64,000 nucleotides of DNA from Thozetella sp. PMI_491 (lineage: Eukaryota; Ascomycota; Sordariomycetes; Chaetosphaeriales; Chaetosphaeriaceae), in assembly GCA_021432635.1 (NCBI GenBank), contig MU270060.1, positions 434,001-498,000 on the forward strand, given 5' to 3'. The position numbers and the translations under genes were made by a program. Below, piece by piece: positions 22,901 to 34,116 of the stretch. Numbering within the stretch: position 1 is the stretch's first letter; each line of letters starts with the position of its first letter. The notes under the pieces are model-generated. The model did no database searches, had not been told where the DNA came from, and was given only the letters and a program-made list of their open reading frames with translations.

Positions 22901-24381
22901 ATCCGAAAAGCTAGCAGCATGGGTTTTAGAGTCAAGTGCATTGGTTTCGGACTGAAGGTGATTGTGAATATCGGTGCAAACGAAATCAATGGACTGCTGA
23001 GCAAAGTTCGACATCATGTTTGTTGCGTCGGAATAGACAGTTTTGGTGGCATCCATGTCTTCACCCATAGCGGGCGTCTGCGGTACAGCGCCCGCTTCTT
23101 CGGAGTTTCTGTCAAAAGTCCGCTCATTCTGATCGCGCCCTGATTTTAGGATTGAAGCATATCCAGAATCTGTAAAAGCCTCATCTTCCTTCGAATCAGC
23201 TTTCATTTGCTGAAAGTCGATATCTGGGACCTCATCAGGGGTATCCGGGACCAGTCCCTGGCCATACGAGTAGTACGGAGACGAGATAGGCCCCTCCATC
23301 CCGGTATGCGCCGTGTCTATTATCAACGCCGGGACCTCTACATTATCGCTCAACCGCAGCCGAGGGAAAGGGTAACTGCTAGTTAAGATATCACCCGCGC
23401 TGCCTGGAGATAGGGGTAGCGGGGAGGCAAAGAAGTTAGACTTCGGAAGCCGAACGGTCTCGGAGTCCCCGCAAGGTTCAATCTTGTGGTTTTGAGGTTT
23501 CGAAAGGCCATCATAAGCTGCGGTTGGGCTGGCGATAGCATAATCCTCGACATTGCGCGCAGTCGCCGAGTTGCCGGAATCCTCCAACTCATATTTACCA
23601 ACGGCAGGTGGCATACGGATCATGAGCAGGAAGCTCTCCTCGGTCGACGGGAGCTTGGAGATGTAATGTTCGGGGTGTTTTCGGCGAATATGCTCTACCA
23701 TCGAACGGTAACGTCTATCCTGTTGTTGGATGTGATTGTTAGAAGAGGTCTCGAACATATTGTCGGGCGTTGCGACGCCGCGTGGAGTAGGGAGGGGAGG
23801 AGTTCCTCATCACTTCAGTTGTTGTTCGGCATGGCCAGCGTCGAAGGAGCGGAGAGGTAAAGGGCACTACTCACGCCGATGCATTGCTTGCGGCAGATGA
23901 AGCCATCTTGACCGCGGAGGGTGCAGATGACTTCATTGCGGGCTATCGATCCAACCCAGACCGGTCCTGTCGGCTTACCAACTCGGGCTTCAACGTTCAT
24001 CCGGTGCTGGCGGTACTTCAGATGCACCTCAAAATTACCAGCAGTCAGCTCGGGGCCGGGTGTGTAGAGTCTGCCTGGGCAGTCGTGGCAGCGGATACGA
24101 GGAAGGAACATGAACTTCAGGTTGCCAGGAATTTCCTCGCCCGGGACGATCGGCACGGGTATCTCAGTGTCCTTATCTACCGCGGAGAACCTCATTATAC
24201 CTTCGAACGAATCGTTCGGATACTGTCTAAGGAGGTTCTCAATGCTAACAGTGAGCCATCCAGGCAGCGGAGGCGGAGGAAGCCGAGGAGAGGCGTTGGC
24301 GATAGAAGAGGACGAGCTGAGGGACGACTTGGGCGACATTTCAACCCTTCCATCGATCATTATCTTGTCGGCCGGGGACAT
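19919..24381 (-). CDS. Large multi-part fungal protein ending in zinc-knuckle/WDxxFP module
   Basis: Four exons (24381-23875, 23719-22812, 22740-22115, 22065-19919) join in phase to 1395 residues through introns of 155, 71, 49 and no further bases; donors are GTGAGT, GTGAGT and GTAAGC. The order is as follows. First, a Ser-rich start and a conserved part with paired Cys (LPRIRCHDCPGRLYTPGP, NFEVHLKYRQHR). Second, a His-rich motif (DRRYRSMVEHIRRKHPEHYI). Third, an AYRWLLASL...WDDTKPRVM...PTGRISRIRP region ending TWPDSGYDLLEAL. Fourth, DGAHLDVTVSGLAFFIAQCAEQLAW. From about 1066 comes the zinc module (ACPFWKRNPTKHRRC, VKQHLTRTH, CLRCRGIF, QWFKIWDIVFP). I remember the middle regions from unnamed fungal proteins but know no function. 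Two genes fused by misannotation is possible, but three in-phase junctions argue against it. Confidence 0.82.
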
Positions 24382-27300
24382 CTTCAGTACGGCCGAAAGA
24401 CAAGAGGCCGATGCAAACGATAGCCACCCATATGGAGGATGCAGGGCCTAGGAGAGAGCCGACGTTTTTCGCCTTAGCTACCTTACCTGAGAACGCTCTC
24501 CCGGGTGCAAGCTCTCGGCGCACAGATTGTAGTGAGAGGAACTGACCTGAGAATTGGAAGAATCTAGCTGCGCTGCCTCATTCTCTCGAGCGTGGCGTCT
24601 TTGGTTTATCAAAATTTCGCTGGCTACCTTGCGCGATCTTATCGTCATCATAGCTCGACAACCAAAAGCACAGATGTGCGATTGAAGATGATTGGGTCAA
24701 ATGGGACCCACCCTCCACAGGCTGGAACGAATCATGACTGGCTTAGCGAGCTAAATGGTATTCTGTGTACCTTTCATCATACTACGTTCTTTAACAAACT
24801 GGAAGGTGGTTCGTGATTTATGTGGAAATCTGCAGCCTTGCCAACAATACCCTTTACATCCGGTATAACACGAACATTTGCTAAGGTCTGTGTCATGAGA
24901 AAGTCGCCCAGGAGGAACAATATTAAATAGCTGACTGAGATAATGCTACAATTAGAGAGCAATGTGTATTTCTATACAACAAGACAACCGAGACATTCAC
25001 CTTCGCCTAAGTAGGGACTCCGCACAATTTGACGGCTACCGTAGATGACCGCTGAGATAATCGTATCGGGCCAGAAGTACCTACAGATACAGTAGTTTGC
25101 CTTTTGCAGCATTTAAACATACTGTCGAGAATGGCGTTGTGAAGTGGGAGGCTCTCTTCAAGCTTCGCTATGTTCTCACCTGGCCTCGTCCGGCACGAAC
25201 TAGCTACCTTTGTAAGACACTGGAGCATTATGTGACGGATGCAAGTACGTCATATTGTAATTTAGAGACGATGCCACGTCTCCGAAGATAGGGCCATGTC
25301 TATCCGAGAAGCCAAAATCAATATCTCAGGACGGTCGGTTCGGCAGAGAAAAGGCAGACATTCTAGAGATATGGACATTGTGCGAGTTACGGTCGGATAT
25401 GGGAGCCATCTCGCCGATGTTATGTGAGGCGCCTACTACTATAAACCGGTTCAACATTTTGATCTCATATTCCCACAGAACCGCAAAGCGCTATGTGAGT
25501 GTCTCGGTAGATTGCGAACAGCGGCGATTTAAGTGCATAGCGCCAAGTCGATAAGGCCTGTGAAGCCAGTGATGGGGCATGATACTACCGTAGGATCGCG
25601 AACTACTAACCGAAGATTATATGTACTGTACGAAAAGCTTTTGGCGGCGTACTTTGAGTTAACCGACGACTTAGACTCTTGGCCGCTATGTCAAAGTGGG
25701 CCTCATTGGCTAGCTCGCCCATAGGAGCGGTTTCACTCTATTAGTTGGCGAGGCAGATAATATTTCATGCCCTCCTCCAACTAAACTGTATGTAGATACA
25801 TCATGTATATCTATATCTACAGTCTTCCACTAGGTGCGAGCATCCCGTTACAGATGGGAATAAGCCTTCGCCTACGGAGTGCTTTCGCTGAAACAGAGCC
25901 ACAAACCGGTGCGCCGCAGGAAGTGGGTAGGTAGCCAGACGGGAACCATCTCTACACTAAAAAAGGCCGGACGGCGATAATTAACTCTTCAACGCGCTTC
26001 CGTGGATCGGGATTGACAATCGTTTCCAATCCATAACGACCGGGGTGGTTAATTCACAGTGTAACCTTGGCCCTCTTGGGTCACGGAATGAGGACCCTTA
26101 AATTGTTGCGCCCCCTGTGGTCCCGTCCAGCGCGGTGGAATCATGCAAGGGTGTCCTCCGTAGATAGGCGGGTTGTACTAAATATCGCACGGGCTCCTCA
26201 ATGGTCCACAGTACATTAGCAATTAATACTGTCCAGGTGCGGCTCAATGTACCTGATGACACCGGGCGCGCCTCCTATTGGCTGAGAGATCTCGGGCGGC
26301 ATTGAGTGACCGAGGAGATAGCGATGGGGATTTGGAGATTTCTGCAGGGAGCCCTGGGCCTCGTAGGAACCCTCTACCTCGTAGTATCGATGTACTAAAA
26401 GGCCAAGCCTTGATTGAACACCGGAAGCTGCTGCACGTGGCTGCCGGCCACCACGCTCATAGCCTGCGTGATCCAGCGCCATCGCGTCGGCCCGTTTCCC
26501 GGACGTAGCCCCCCTACAGTGAGCTGGAACGTTTGGGCGATTGAAAGTGAGGTTAAAATTTATACCTTCCCGTTTTGGGCTCCCTTGATGATTACCAAGT
26601 GGCTGGCTGGCACCTCATTCCGGCAACCCGAGATGCAGCCCGAGATCCGCCCAAAGTCAACTACGGTTGCTTCTGGGGCAGAAGAGTCGCAACATGGAGG
26701 CATTGAAAAGGTATACAGTACCTACGAAGCATTCTCCCACCACGGATTCCTGAACTGGCCACTTCCGGCGCTGCCAGCGCTAGGACAGGACTTCTGTCTG
26801 CTGCTGTTCGCGCAGCAGAGTTCCATCGTACGCGACGGCGTCGCAGTCCGCAGGCAGCAGTATTTCGGACAAAAGTCGGCGCCGTGACCTCTAGCGATTC
26901 GGCATTTCTTGTCTTTTAAAAAGCGACTTAGTGCTAGAGCGACACAGGAGCGCTCTTGATGAGCGGAAGGCAGGAGGCCGGTCTGCGCCATCCGACGCGC
27001 GTCCTGCGCCGTGCGCGCAGGTGTTCCGTCTGATCAGACCGAGTATGCCTGGAGGATGCCTCCTATCAGGCAGCGTGTCGCTCGTGAGGCGCCGTGACTG
27101 CAGTGGGAAAGAGTGGCGGCAAATAGAAGTGCCTCAGTATTATCACTTGAGTGACGATCCACCTCGGTGCTCCCCCAATAAGCGACAAGGGCAATCTCTT
27201 GGCTCGCAGTCGGGGCCGCCACGTCAATGTGGTGGCACGAATTCGCTTACCTTGCTTGAATGCCAGCCTTTGTGCGCCCAGCAAAGTGCACTTTTTGATA

Positions 27301-28417
27301 CTGATCGTGTTCAGCTCTTCCCGCAACCCCCACTCCCTATTCCCTTGCACAGCAGAATCCCACCACGTCGAGCCGTGTGCAAATCTGTTTCCAGAATACC
27401 TTATTCTTGATAACCTACCTTCGATAACGCAATCAGCCTAGGCCTGGGTGACACCCTGTCTAGCGTTGCCGAAAATGGCTAGAGATTCTCGGAGGATGCG
27501 GCAAGCCACCGTTGGTGCACAGGTAAATTTATCGTATCGAGTCAGTGGGCAGTCTGATCTGACTGGCTTGGCTTGGATCCAAAAACTCTGCCACCTGGCC
27601 CTGTCACAAAGGACGCTCGTAACAGGGCCATTTTGACAGCCAACTAGCCCCATTCAGCGCATGCCAAGCCCTCAGCCATTCCGCCTGGGGACTGCGCGAA
27701 TCGCCCGAGTTCCGTGACAAGGACCGCTCCGTCTTACCTGACGCCAATCGTGGACCAGAGTCGGGTCCAATAAAAGCCTCAGGGGCCAGCCGCTTGGCAG
27801 TGTTCAGCGAGTGAAGTGCTTCAGGGGCCAGTGTGTTCCCATGCCCAATCTCATCCCCATCTCCCGGCTTGCCGGGCGTTTCAGGGTCTAGCCTGCTCCG
27901 TGACCCATCCAAACCCCCCAGAGGGGTCTTGGGTGGGCGGGTTCATTCAAACGGAGCAGTCGAGGATCAGTTAGCCTCGGGTTTCTATTCAAGACCGATT
28001 TGCAGGGTCCGCCGAGACGATGTTTGGATTATATATACAACCCAGACTAAGACACAAAAGGGACTGAGCCCTGCGGCACACGAAGGTCTCCCCAGTTCGC
28101 CTTTATGCATGCGCATCGGGTCCCGGCGAGGAGGATGTGCCGCAGAGCATCAGCTAGTACGCCACAGGACCCAAAAGCAGAGGCTCTCCCCATGCCCTAC
28201 TAATAACCCGACTTCTTTCTGCACGCCCATATTCCTATAGCACCTGGATACACGATTCCGCAATAGCCGAGAACCTCGATCGCCTCCCACCGCACCCCGC
28301 AAATGCTGCTAATCATAATAGCCTGAAAGAGCAACTGGGCTGCTCAACCGAGCCGGCAGTTTATTATTTATTGTTCTTGTCTTTCTTTCCAAGCGTATCA
28401 CACACCAGCGACCGACC
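24382..28417. other. 4 kb gene-poor region
   Basis: This is the longest stretch without a supported gene. Open frames up to about 160 codons overlap on both strands and have no family motif or splice structure. The right 400 bp is the promoter of the GT31 gene. Between 27770 and 27830 a short direct repeat (TCAGGGGCCAG) occurs twice. Whether old transposon debris lies here cannot be told by eye. Confidence 0.45.
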
Positions 28418-29452
28418 ATGGTGGCGATGAACCTCCCACCGTCCTTGGCGTCCAGGCTGCCCAACCTGCGATCTCGGTCAACATGGACCATGTTCGCAGT
28501 CTTTCTCATCTCGACGCTCCTAATCTACTCAGCCTACTCTATGAGGATCGTCATGAAGGAGCAGGCTAATATACAATCCCTCTATCATAACACGCCGCAC
28601 CCACTCGACATGAACGGCACGGCCGTTGAGCCAACCTGGCTCATAGCGACGATGACGCCGGCGCACTCTCTTCAGCGACGAGCCATCATCCGCGCAACGT
28701 GGCAGAAGCTGTACCGCGACGACAGTCTCTTCCGCACCGTCTTTGTGATCTCGCGCCCGGATCCCGGGTGGATGCCCCTCATCGCAGCAGAAATAGCGGC
28801 ACATGGCGATATAGTTGTCCTCCCGCACCTGGAGGAGAACTCGTTCGTCGCAAACCACGTCAAGTCGATCGAGTTCTTCAAGTGGCTCGCCACGCAAGGC
28901 AAAGAATGGGAGTTCGTCTCCAAGATCGACGACGACAGCTTCCTCGACCCATTTGCAATGTACAAGGAGTTCCTGCAACCCCTGTCCATCAAGATGCGGG
29001 AGGAGAACAACTATCGCTACATGGTCGCACGCAGACTCAAGTGGCCGAACGGAGGGTTCAAATTCCCGGGTGGCCAGTTTTACACCATGACTTGGGAGAT
29101 GTTGAAGCTTGTCACCCGACTTTTTGAGGAGGACCCAATGGAGGAGTTCGAGGATGTTTTGCTTGGAAGGTTGTTGCACGAGTCGAGCGAAATGTGGGAT
29201 CTCGTCACCCTGGAGAGCCGTGTCGCCTTCGACTACGACGACGACGCGGAGAGCCTGGAGATCAACGGCATCAAGACAGCCTGGGCAAAACCATGGGACG
29301 ACCTCGACGCTTGGACACACGGCGTCGGCCCCGGTGCGATCAACCCGCACAAGATGAAAACGGATTCAGCATATCTGCGAGTCGCGGCTTGCTTTGGGCC
29401 CGACGGTCTTCTTCAAAACAAAGAAGATGCTCTGAAGCAGCTGACAGTATAG
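28418..29452 (+). CDS. Type II membrane glycosyltransferase, GT31-like
   Basis: A single exon gives 344 residues from ATG in good context (ACCATGG). A short cytosolic N-terminus is followed by one membrane anchor at about 24-42 (WTMFAVFLISTLLIYSAYS), as in Golgi glycosyltransferases. The lumenal part has the beta-1,3-galactosyltransferase order: RRAIIRATWQKLY, TVFVISRP, NSFVANHVKSIEFFKWL, a metal-binding DxD in KIDDDSF (about 170), then WPNGGFKFPGGQFYTMT and FEDVLLGRLL. The protein probably transfers a sugar from a nucleotide donor to glycoproteins or glycolipids in the Golgi; the donor is not evident. The gene is GC-rich at third positions, which leaves long empty antisense frames. There is no intron, and it stands alone between long spacers. 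Confidence 0.92.
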   Translation: MVAMNLPPSLASRLPNLRSRSTWTMFAVFLISTLLIYSAYSMRIVMKEQANIQSLYHNTPHPLDMNGTAVEPTWLIATMTPAHSLQRRAIIRATWQKLYRDDSLFRTVFVISRPDPGWMPLIAAEIAAHGDIVVLPHLEENSFVANHVKSIEFFKWLATQGKEWEFVSKIDDDSFLDPFAMYKEFLQPLSIKMREENNYRYMVARRLKWPNGGFKFPGGQFYTMTWEMLKLVTRLFEEDPMEEFEDVLLGRLLHESSEMWDLVTLESRVAFDYDDDAESLEINGIKTAWAKPWDDLDAWTHGVGPGAINPHKMKTDSAYLRVAACFGPDGLLQNKEDALKQLTV

Positions 29453-30880
29453 GGGCGCACAAGAGAAGGGAAAGCAAGGTTTTGGTGGCAAGGGCTCTAT
29501 TGCATGCATATTGACGCTTTGGGTGAAGGGAGACATTGTAAAATACCCTGTATCACTGCCGGTGTTTGGGCCTCACGGACGAGGAGCAGGCGTTTTGATG
29601 AAAACTAGATACGGCCATAGAGAGACTCTAGAAGCTATCTAGGTATAATAACTGCTTTAGCCTTCATGACTGGCTTATGATCTAGATTCCAGTGATGTCA
29701 GCATGATCCTACAAGAATTCCGACTGACTAGTACGCCGATGCTCAGGTGGAACTATTTAGTCCAGTTCTTTCAATCCGCCTGTCGGCGGTGAGCATCGTC
29801 GAGAGTCTCACGGCGGGGTCGGAGAGTCTCGCGGCGGGGTGGGGAACAGGGGCCACCACTGCTCAGCCCCAGTCGGGGCCGCTTTAACGCTCAGGTATTC
29901 CGTACTACGGTAGCTTATCGCTAGAAAGGGTACTTCCAAGCAGGGGGTCGGCACAACGGGCTAGGTGTTCAAATTTAAACATCCCGGACGAGTAACTAGC
30001 AGGTCTAGAATTCGCTCGTTGGTCAGCCAAGCCAGCCAAAAAGTACACTGTAATCTCCCAACGGGAACATTTTCCACAAGGCTGTGCTACCCCTGTCCCA
30101 TGCCAGCGCAAACATTGGTGCTTTCGTGCCGTGGTACGGAGTAGATCTGCGGTGGAAATTCGACCCCCTTGTGCAGGGGGATCTTCTAATCCTGGCATAC
30201 GTGGAAAGGTGCGACCAACCTCGGAATCCGGTCCGCCGTACATAAGAACGGCAATCGCATATAGTCTATTCTCACTAAAAAGCTGTTATATTAAGAGCAG
30301 TTATCCGTCGCGCACACTGTTTTACTCTGTAACGCGTTTTATTGACATCTGGTCATCTAGCCAAGCAAAAGACAGCGACGCCAGGACCGGGAATTGCCTC
30401 ACGTACTAGAATCTTAGCGAGTGACCGACGAGACTAGGAGCGTGGCGCTCTGCTTGATACTCTGGATACGTACTGTACGACCAGGGGTCTCAAGACCGCT
30501 TTTGAGAGAGCTTATATATCACAGTACGAGGCCCCTGGGGGCTCATTAGTGTTAAAACAACGTATATTTATCTATTTCTACCTCTTTTTAGAGTATTTTG
30601 ATATTTTCAGCTCGATTTGCTTCGTTTAATATGGTGTTAATTAACCGTTATAGTTTTGGACGACTAATAGGGGCGATCACCTGTAAAATCCTAATGATAT
30701 AACTTGCAGTTTGGAGCATGGGAGCGGGCAATATGTAACTAACGTCCCGGGTAGACCCTGGGAACTCATTACAAGTAAGGCGAAGAACAAGAATAAAGAG
30801 CAAATGGAATATACGATATATAACCGACTGAGGAGACACGTCCATAGAAATCCCGAACTCTCAAACTCCCTTCATCGGTT
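29453..30880. other. Intergenic with short tandem duplication and AT-rich block
   Basis: GAGAGTCTC(A/G)CGGCGGGG occurs twice in tandem at about 29801-29840. An AT-rich block covers about 30530-30660. No gene is recognised. Confidence 0.5.
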
Positions 30881-32319
30881 TCAACACGCCTTCATGACAT
30901 CTCCAAAGAAGATGACCTGAGCTGTCATATCATCCCTCGCCCTATCGATGTACGGATAGAGCACGCTTAGCACCGTGAGAAATTGCTCCCGTCTATTGCC
31001 ACCTATGGCGTTGCGGATCAGATGTGTCGCACCATTTGCATCCTCAATGACGAAGTCCTCTGGGCGCGCCTTCCACTTCCAGGCACACCCGATCTGGCAT
31101 GTCAGGTCTTCACAACCGGGCACAGGATCGGAGGCTGCACAGACGTTGGTAAGCTCCCCGAGAAGCTTGCCGACAGCTGCCTGCCGGTTTGTCTCCTCAA
31201 TCCAGAGAGCCATGCACTTCACAGCATTCTCGGCCGACATGGTATCCCATATTCCGTCAGTGGCTAGAATAACAAAGTCGCCATTCTTGATCTGCGTCGT
31301 GGTTATCTCCGGCTCGGCGTGCGTATAAGGAGGGGTCTTGTTGTTGGGCTTTACGGCTCCCGCATAGGCAAGCTCATGAGCTTTCTTGCAAGCGTCCAGG
31401 GGCAGCTTGCACCACAGACCACCAAAAGCCCGCGTTACTGGTAGGCCTGCCACACGCCCGTCGACGATCATGCCTGGCTCGTCGGGATGAGCTGCGATGA
31501 GCTTCTCTCGCTCGTCGGGACGGTCGGGGGTTTGAGGTTCCGAAAGAGCAACGGCAGCCCAGTCATGCCCGCCTGGCTTCGCTTGGCCAAGAACGGCAGC
31601 TGAGTCGCCCACTGATGCAATGCGCAAAATGGAATTGTCAGGATCATATACTGCTATCACCGCCATCGCGCCGGACGATGCTGGGGCCACATCCGCCAGT
31701 ATCTCCAGCCGGGACAGCGTATCATCTTGGACGGCTTTGAGAGCAGTTTGGAGGATGTCTTCGTCCAGCTTAAGGAAGCCTCTCTTGATAGCCTGGTCAA
31801 TCAGGTCCGCATCGTCGCTCACGGCAGACAAAACGGGTCTCAGCTCCTCTGCGACGTATGACACAAGAGACTGCGCCAGAACTGTCGAACACTGGGAACC
31901 ACTGGCCAAGTTAGGATGAGACGCATACTAATAAATCTTTTTGAGATGAATGCTCACGCGTGGCCATCAAAGACACCCCAAAACTGCCAGACTTTGCCGT
32001 TTCCAAAATCGACGGTCTCCACTGTCGAAGTGTCCTCGCATGGCGTGTGGGCTTCCACCCTCGAGGTGTCGAATCGTAAGACGGGAGTTGCGCCGAGACC
32101 TTGTGGGTAAAAAGAGGATTCATGCTCGCGAAGCTTCTCAGTGGCTGCCTCAAGGTCTAATACGGGATAGTTTCGTCTTTGCCAGTTAAGGCCATGGTAC
32201 TGCTCGGAAGCCATGAAAACGTCTAAAAAAGTGCAAATTACGAAAGGCTCGTCAACTATCTTAAGTTCAATGCTACTAGTAGCGGAGATTGCAAGGAGCT
32301 CGCATTGCTGTTTGTGCAT
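30881..32319 (-). CDS. PP2C-type protein phosphatase (PDH-phosphatase/PTC-like)
   Basis: Exon 2 is 31901-30881. The upstream exon ends at 31958, with a 56 bp intron (GTGAGC donor, GGCCAG acceptor) splitting the FDGHA motif in phase. PP2C motifs are present: WQFWGVFDGHA(G), IASVGDSAAVLG, PVTRAFGGLWCKL, ILATDGIWDTMSAENAVKCM and DDMTAQVIFFGD. The Asp residues of FDGHA, TDGIWD and DDMT are expected to hold the two metal ions. Such proteins remove phosphate from Ser/Thr; the order resembles mitochondrial pyruvate-dehydrogenase phosphatases. The start is uncertain. In-frame ATGs lie at 32319 and 32214, and a TTTTTTAG acceptor-like site lies just before the second, so a further 5' exon, perhaps with a mitochondrial signal, may exist. 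The N-terminal region from the first ATG has no convincing targeting pattern. Confidence 0.9.
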
Positions 32320-34116
32320 CGGCAGCTTTCTTTTCTTAAGTATTATAGATTCACCAGACACTCGGTATACGGAATGCTAACTGTCGTTGCAAGCATCCTA
32401 TGCCAAGTGTCCACTGCATTGGAACTCCGAAGAGGGGAAATAGTCACGCGAGTCAAGTTTTATTGGTATTGTGGCAGTGCTAGCTATGTGGAGTTGGAAA
32501 AAGATAAGAACACTATCTCCAAACGGACTACTAATTTCCGCATGTATCCTGCCTCCTAACCTGCGCGGGGTATTGTCGGAATACCAGAGTTGGCTTACTC
32601 CGAGCAGCGCAGCGTATTCCGACAAACGTCGTTGCCGCCAAAGCCTTTATCTTACTCCGAGGTTGGCCGGAGTTCAGGTTAAGTCGACGTACATGCCATT
32701 TGCCCCCCTTGGAGTCTTTCGGTATAGATAGCGGCTGTAACGAGATCTCTAGGTCGCGCCGAAGTCCGGCTGATTCGCCTTGGAAATTAGCGGCTGGAGT
32801 TGCAGTTCTATAGGGCGGTTCGAGTGATTAGTATTATACCTTACTGTTACGACTATAGCACAGCTGTAGCGTCCCCGGCGCCAGGCGGACAAACCCGGCA
32901 GGACCCCTAACTTACAGCCTTAGGCCATACGGTTAGTGGACCTACCTACTTAATACGTTAATAACATATGTATCTTATCTTGAGACCAGGATGGAAGCGG
33001 AGATTTTTCTTGACACTGGTCGTGACCAGGAAAGAGGACCTTGCCAGGGGTATGGCCGTGGTTGTATTTAATAAGAAGCGCTCTCAACGCGCAAAGAGCT
33101 CCCCAGAGAGCAACTTATCATCATTCTTTTCCCTAGACAAGACCGACCACAATACACTCATTTTCTACGTATTACGGTGCCTCGCCCCATCCCTCGTTGT
33201 TCATTGGCCTTGATCAGGGCCATACCTCGTAATTTCGCTTGATCTTGGTCCTTCTCACGTGCCACTAAACAACGATGGGCTTGTTGGGTGTGTGGTGTTC
33301 TGTGTGCTTGCTTTGCATTGCCGCTACCCGACTGCTCGGGAACGCTTGTTCTCGGGTCATATACGACCTCGAACAATTCTATCGAGATCCGAGCCAGCGT
33401 CTACTCGTCTACAGTGCAACAGTAGCCCGAGAAACGCACGATTCTGATCTCGGCAGCGGGGAGATATCCAAGCTCGGCGTCAAATTCTCTTTCTCGGATA
33501 GATAGTAAATATAGTTTTATAATAGACTATTATTAGTTAAGTGGATGTTCACAAGATAGTAGTTATAGTTTAGAGTGTAGAGAAAGAAAAAAAACCCCTA
33601 AACCTTAAACAGATCGGCATAATTAGAATGAAAGATGCCTTAGATCTTTATATCTTTAGCTGCACAAAGAAAATTTTGGAAAATTCGCCCCAGGCCTTTA
33701 GCTACATACAGAGGTATTCTAGGTATGCCATTACTCCTTACGCCTCCCCAGCTGTTTTACCGCTAGAGAAGCCTATAAGCTCTACCCCCGCCCGCTAGTT
33801 TCCACGAGCTCTACCGCATATGGGACCCACCCTCAGGGTGGGCACGGGCCAGATCTTTACAAGCTCCGTTGCCGCACACTAGAGATTAGGGGAGGATGGG
33901 ACGAGAACAATGATTATATAACTTTTTCCCTATTGGTTCCCGGGGGAGGGAGATACCGAGGCCTTGATTTAACATGCCGAGGCACGCCGCAAAGGTGTAG
34001 TATATATATAAACGTTAGCCTTACGACTATAACCGTGCTATCTTCCTTATCCCGGAATCTTCTCTTTTTCCCGCCTAAATCAGCCGATATCGCCAAAAGA
34101 GTCTTCCCTTGTAAAT
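32320..34116. other. Intergenic with inverted-repeat block and AT-rich decay
   Basis: It holds the promoters of the divergent phosphatase and esterase genes. Bases 32557-32681 form a nested inverted-repeat block. About 33490-33700 is AT-rich with stops in all frames. A palindrome CCACCCTCAGGGTGGG lies near 33829-33842. No gene is recognised. Confidence 0.5.
32557..32681. repeat. Nested inverted-repeat block, possible MITE remnant
   Basis: Outer arms are TAACCTG (32557-32563) and CAGGTTA (32675-32681). Inner arms are TTGTCGGAATAC (32573-32584) and GTATTCCGACAA (32614-32625). CTTACTCCGAG also occurs twice in direct order (32594-32604, 32651-32661). The layout looks like a small foldback or non-autonomous DNA element. 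No target duplication is clear. Confidence 0.5.

Noticed and set aside
26414-26887. Plus-strand frame of 157 codons in the gene-poor region
   Set aside because: No domain, no splice signals and no promoter-like context; it is probably a chance frame.
28529-29350. Long antisense open frame over the GT31 gene
   Set aside because: It has no motif, and its length follows from GC-rich third positions of the real gene.
30881-32319. Idea that the glycine change in the phosphatase motif (TRAFGGLW) marks a dead enzyme
   Set aside because: The metal-binding Asp residues of FDGHA, TDGIWD and DDMT are all present, so loss of function is not supported.
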